This document shows, one piece after another, positions 61,036-64,000 of a stretch of 64,000 nt of DNA. The stretch is from Hyposmocoma kahamanoa (lineage: Eukaryota > Arthropoda > Insecta > Lepidoptera > Cosmopterigidae). The translations under genes and the position numbers were made by a program. The notes under the pieces are model-generated. The model made no database searches. It saw only the letters and a list, made by a program, of their open reading frames with translations, and was not told the DNA's origin. The stretch lies in assembly GCF_003589595.1 (NCBI RefSeq), contig NW_020653851.1, positions 23,900,326 through 23,964,325 on the forward strand. Reading direction: 5' to 3'. Every line of letters begins with the position of its first letter. The first letter of the stretch is position 1.

Positions 61036-62110
61036 TGTATAAGTTTTTTCTAATTTTATTTACTTAATAGTTGGGTGTAGTGTCTCAACTATGACTTTTT
61101 TATTTTTTTTACTCAAGAATATTGATACATTGAAAAATGGTTTGTTTGTAAATGTTGAAAATATGTGATTTTTATTAGGTATATAAAGGAATATTAAGAA
61201 GCCCTAAGATTTTTTATAAGTATTGCACTTGATTAAATACATTTTTAACAGGTTTTAACGGTTAGTGCATTTTTGCCATATAGTCTATGGTCATGATAAA
61301 AATAATATTTTAGCGTGCATTTCAGGAATACGCGGGAAAGTTTTTGGTTTATAATTCATGGCAAAGCCCCAAAAGATGTCATATTTCATCACACATATTT
61401 TTATAAAACCGTCAAAAAGTGTCACAACCGCTCGACAGAGCCACTTCAGATTTTCATTTGTTTCGGTCTTCACAAAATTCTTTGAATGTACACGACTTTG
61501 ACAACGAAAAGACCGTCAAAAAACATTTGGAGTTGTATTTTTTAAGTAAAAAGTTAGGGGCTATTCAAGACTATTCAGGTATGAATCATAATTTGATGAC
61601 CAAAATGTAAACAAAGAAATGTCACGAAATGTTATTATCAAAGAAAAGTGCAAATTATCAAAATTATCAAAGTGTGAATGCAGGTGTGCTGAACTAGTTC
61701 TCATTTCCTACAGGTTTAATTATCGATTATAAAACATTAACAATGAACAAAAACTTCAACAACAAGACACAGTAATTTAAACATCTATGACAAGACAAAA
61801 TGGCGGCACAAAAAAATGTTTTTCATCCCGATTGTGTTAAAAACTTCATAAAATTATTTAGGGCTTCCAAGGTAGTCTTTTATTGTAATTATTGTATTAA
61901 ACGAAATTAAGTAAAAATATACATTGCAAAATGTGAATAGTTTTAATTTTTATCAGATTACAGCTTGAAAAATGTTCTAAATGTTTAACGTCAAAAATGG
62001 GGATCGTACGGGAAAAAATTTAAAATGCACTTTTGGCTCGGTTATCCCATTTGATTAAATGTGAATACTTATTTTTTTAAATGAACGATTACCACACGTA
62101 ACTACGCGTA
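61036..62110. other. No gene recognised
   Basis: Opposed frames of 60-63 codons (61291-61610) have no domain that I know. AT-rich. Confidence 0.4.
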
Positions 62111-62112
62111 CG

Positions 62113-62499
62113 TTGCTTAGTCTATATTTAGTTGAAAGAAAAAAGGTACTAACAAGAATGAAGCAAAGCAGAAACGTCTTGAAAATAGTTGGAAACCGAA
62201 GAGGAAGTCTGATGGGCCATCTAATGGGACATGAAGACTTCAATAAAAACAGGATCAAAGGAAAAGTGGATAGCAAGGACGAGGACGGCCGCGAACAATT
62301 TATGTTTGACCAAATCAAAAGAAAAATGGGAGCCACGTCGTATAACAAGGTCAAAGAAAGTGCTTTTCTGAGGACAAAATGGCATTTACTACACCGTCGA
62401 GAGCCTGGATCTCTAAACTCCGAGAGATATAGCCGTGATATTGTTTATCGAGTACTTAGGCATTCGCTTTGCTATACATTAATAGTAAAAAATGTATAA
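62113..62499 (+). pseudogene. RTE-like LINE C-terminal fragment
   Basis: The frame of 128 codons contains VLTRMKQSRNVLKIVGNRRG, SLMGHLMGHEDFNKNRIKGK, MFDQIKRKMGATSYNKVKES and LRTKWHLLHRREPG. The pattern 'xxR-xMIGHLLRHDxF--NxxEGK' followed by 'YxxVKxxAxxRxxWRxLHRQG' is typical of the C-terminal end of endonuclease/RT proteins of RTE-like elements in insects. The catalytic part is missing. Confidence 0.65.
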
Positions 62500-62524
62500 T
62501 AAATTGATTATATTCTAGATTAAG

Positions 62525-62665
62525 ATGAATGGATTGTGTGAAGGATGACATGGGTAGAAAAGGTGTGAGTATGGAAATGACGGCTGATAGGGGAGAGTGG
62601 AAGAAAAATACATGTTGTGCCGTCCCCACCTAGCGTGGAATAAGGACAGGAAGAAGAAGAAGAAG
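62525..62665 (+). pseudogene. Second RTE-like 3' end with (GAA)n tail
   Basis: VKDDMGRKGVSMEMTADRGEW is followed by KK-TCCAVPT, a stop and GAAGAAGAAGAAGAAG. This is the last part of another RTE subfamily (the MTADRxEWxxxTxCADP motif) with its triplet tail (62651-62667). Confidence 0.65.
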
Positions 62666-62771
62666 ATTAATTTATATTTCAGATATACCACAGAATGTAG
62701 ATTGTTTTGTACATCTAAAAAAATATATAATTAAAAAAATAAATATATATTTAGTTTTTGCCACACGTCGG

Positions 62772-62925
62772 AAATGACTTTTCGGATCTAAATCGCTTAT
62801 ATTTGTTTTTTTAAACAAATCCACGTTTAGAGTTCTTTACAGGTTTGTTTGTCCGCCATTCTTCGAAATAACAAATAGGCGATTGGATCTGGAAATAAAA
62901 TAATTTCATTTCCAATCAGCGAAGT
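62772..62925. repeat. Foldback MITE-like element, family G, copy 2
   Basis: GGAAATGACTTTTCGGATCT, AAATCGCTTATATTTGTTTT and TTTAAACAAATCCACG on the left; AACAAATAGGCGATTGGATC and TGGAAATAAAATAATTTCAT on the right. The arms are more diverged than in copy 1. The centre TTCTTTACAGG matches inverted, so this copy is flipped relative to copy 1. Confidence 0.6.
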
Positions 62926-63395
62926 GCTGTAAAAGATAACGATGTATGTGAATTTTTAACATACCTGCTACTTAGTAAATACGAAACGTGATTGTACCGG
63001 CACCGCCTTTTGTTACTTCTACCGTTGCTATCTTAATGTATATAATCTCTATCTGTCTATCATGTCATGGCGACCACTTTGACTCCTAGTTGGGTTGGCG
63101 CTGATGCTCTCGAAGATGACTAATGTAGCCAATCTTCGCGACAAACTTTCGTGTGCTTTGAGTGAGTACACCGCCAACATAATTATAGTTAATGACAGAG
63201 GGTGGGCGGGCCTTTATCTCGACACGTTTAGCATCGAGTTCAGCTTTACGGTGCTCTTCGAACTTGTGGACTGGACTCTTCACAATTCCCCGCCATTCGG
63301 GGTGCAGTGCTGCCAAATCTTCCCATTAAGACGGCAATGTTACATTTTCTCGTATGTCGAATGTATATAATATGGAGCAAGCAAGTAGCAATAGC
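62926..63395. other. No gene supported
   Basis: Frames on both strands (63086-63473) overlap each other. The minus frame reads MAALHPEWRGIVKSPVHKFE and EHRKAELDAKRVEIKARPPS, which is coherent and charged, but I recognise no family. Confidence 0.35.
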
Positions 63396-63605
63396 GGTAA
63401 AGCTCCTTGTGAAAGAGTTCGTCCAGGTAAGTAACTTCTCTATTTTTGTCTCTTCCAAACAGGAATTCAGCAATGCTCACATTACTGCGTTTCGGTTTCG
63501 AATGGTAAGGGTGCTGGGGAAATTACAGGCACATGGGACTTGTCAACTTACGTCTCAGGGTGACCCTTGTGATTTAAAACTCTGTGTGGCACTGCAATTG
63601 TTATT
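63396..63605 (+). mobile_element. Repeat family B, copy 15 (3' end missing)
   Basis: Starts AGCTCCTTGTGAAAGAGTTC and runs to TGTGTGGCACTGCAATTGTT. A CTCTATTTTTGTCTCTTCCA segment replaces part of the first third. Confidence 0.78.
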
Positions 63606-63634
63606 TTATTTATTACTCAATTTATTTTGTTTCT

Positions 63635-63825
63635 TTGTCTAATTGTTGCTTGTGTCAAATTTTATTTACTTAGTGCCCAATTGTCTACTATTATTTGATG
63701 TGAATATTTCGTATCATGTTTTTTAAATTACTTATTTACTATTCAAATTGATTACTTAGTTTGTCCAATTGTTGGTTATGTCAAATTTTAGTCACTTAGT
63801 GTCTAAATGTCTACAGTTGTTTTAA
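63635..63825. repeat. Two-copy tandem repeat, period about 126 bp
   Basis: TTGTCTAATTGTTGCTTGTG, TCAAATTTTATTTACTTAGT and AATTGTCTACTATTATTTGA recur as TTGTCCAATTGTTGGTTATG, TCAAATTTTAGTCACTTAGT and AAATGTCTACAGTTGTTTTA starting at 63761. Non-coding. Confidence 0.65.
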
Positions 63826-64000
63826 TTTAGATTTTTGTTTTGTACGTAACATAACATATTATTATTTGAATTGTGGTGTTCCATATTATAACGGGCCGTG
63901 ACAGAATAACAGCGACGGCTTTGTAATCAACATAGTCCTCTTTGTATGCCTCTTTTGTATTTCTATTTTAATTGAAATTATTTTTATTAATTTTTTGTTG
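63826..64000. other. No gene recognised
   Basis: AT-rich end of the window. Confidence 0.4.

Overview
The window looks like intergenic, repeat-dominated DNA from an insect nuclear genome, most likely a moth or butterfly (Lepidoptera). The evidence is AT-rich background DNA, several clades of non-LTR retrotransposon (R1-like, jockey, CR1/Daphne-like, RTE) with tail styles familiar from Lepidoptera ((TGAATT)n, (AAAT)n, (GAA)n, (TGA)n), mariner transposons, and tRNA-derived SINEs. No host protein-coding gene can be supported. Every reading frame I recognise belongs to a mobile element, and almost all are broken. There is no bacterial-style operon, CRISPR array or rRNA gene.

Layout. 0-8 kb: SINEs, a small Harbinger-like MITE (4485-4649), an interval bounded by inverted repeats with possible recombinase scraps (6440-7092) and a long foldback (7099-7265). 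8.3-12.6 kb: an internally deleted LINE on the plus strand, split by a younger LINE 3' end on the minus strand (11194-11958) with a 5-bp target duplication. 13-23 kb: mostly decayed SINEs, LINE 3' scraps, microsatellites and a second foldback (22887-23006). 23.6-26.0 kb: a tRNA-derived SINE cut in two, exactly at its Pol III B box, by an R1-clade retrotransposon with a 13-bp target duplication; this is the most interesting structure in the window. 27.4-28.6 and 40.3-41.5 kb: two mariner copies with different fatal lesions. 29.5-30.9 kb: a LINE derivative that keeps its 5' region, ORF1, 3' UTR and tail but has no ORF2, itself inserted in a SINE remnant. 32.9 kb: a 10-N assembly gap with the same 47 bp on both sides. 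33-36 kb: a pair of inverted repeats around a coding-like but unrecognised segment. 41-64 kb: more SINEs, LINE 3' ends (CR1/Daphne-like, jockey, RTE), a short Ty3/gypsy-like scrap, foldback MITEs and a perfect 32-bp inverted repeat (57305-57373).

Two SINE-like families dominate. Family A (13 loci) has a tRNA-like head with recognisable A and B boxes. Family B (15 loci) is a repeat of about 300 bp with an A-rich end and no clear tRNA head. Less common families are named C to K in the features. The elements form a nested history: young LINEs lie inside SINEs and inside older LINEs. Family names and clade assignments rest on motifs read by eye and on general knowledge of these families; no database search was run.
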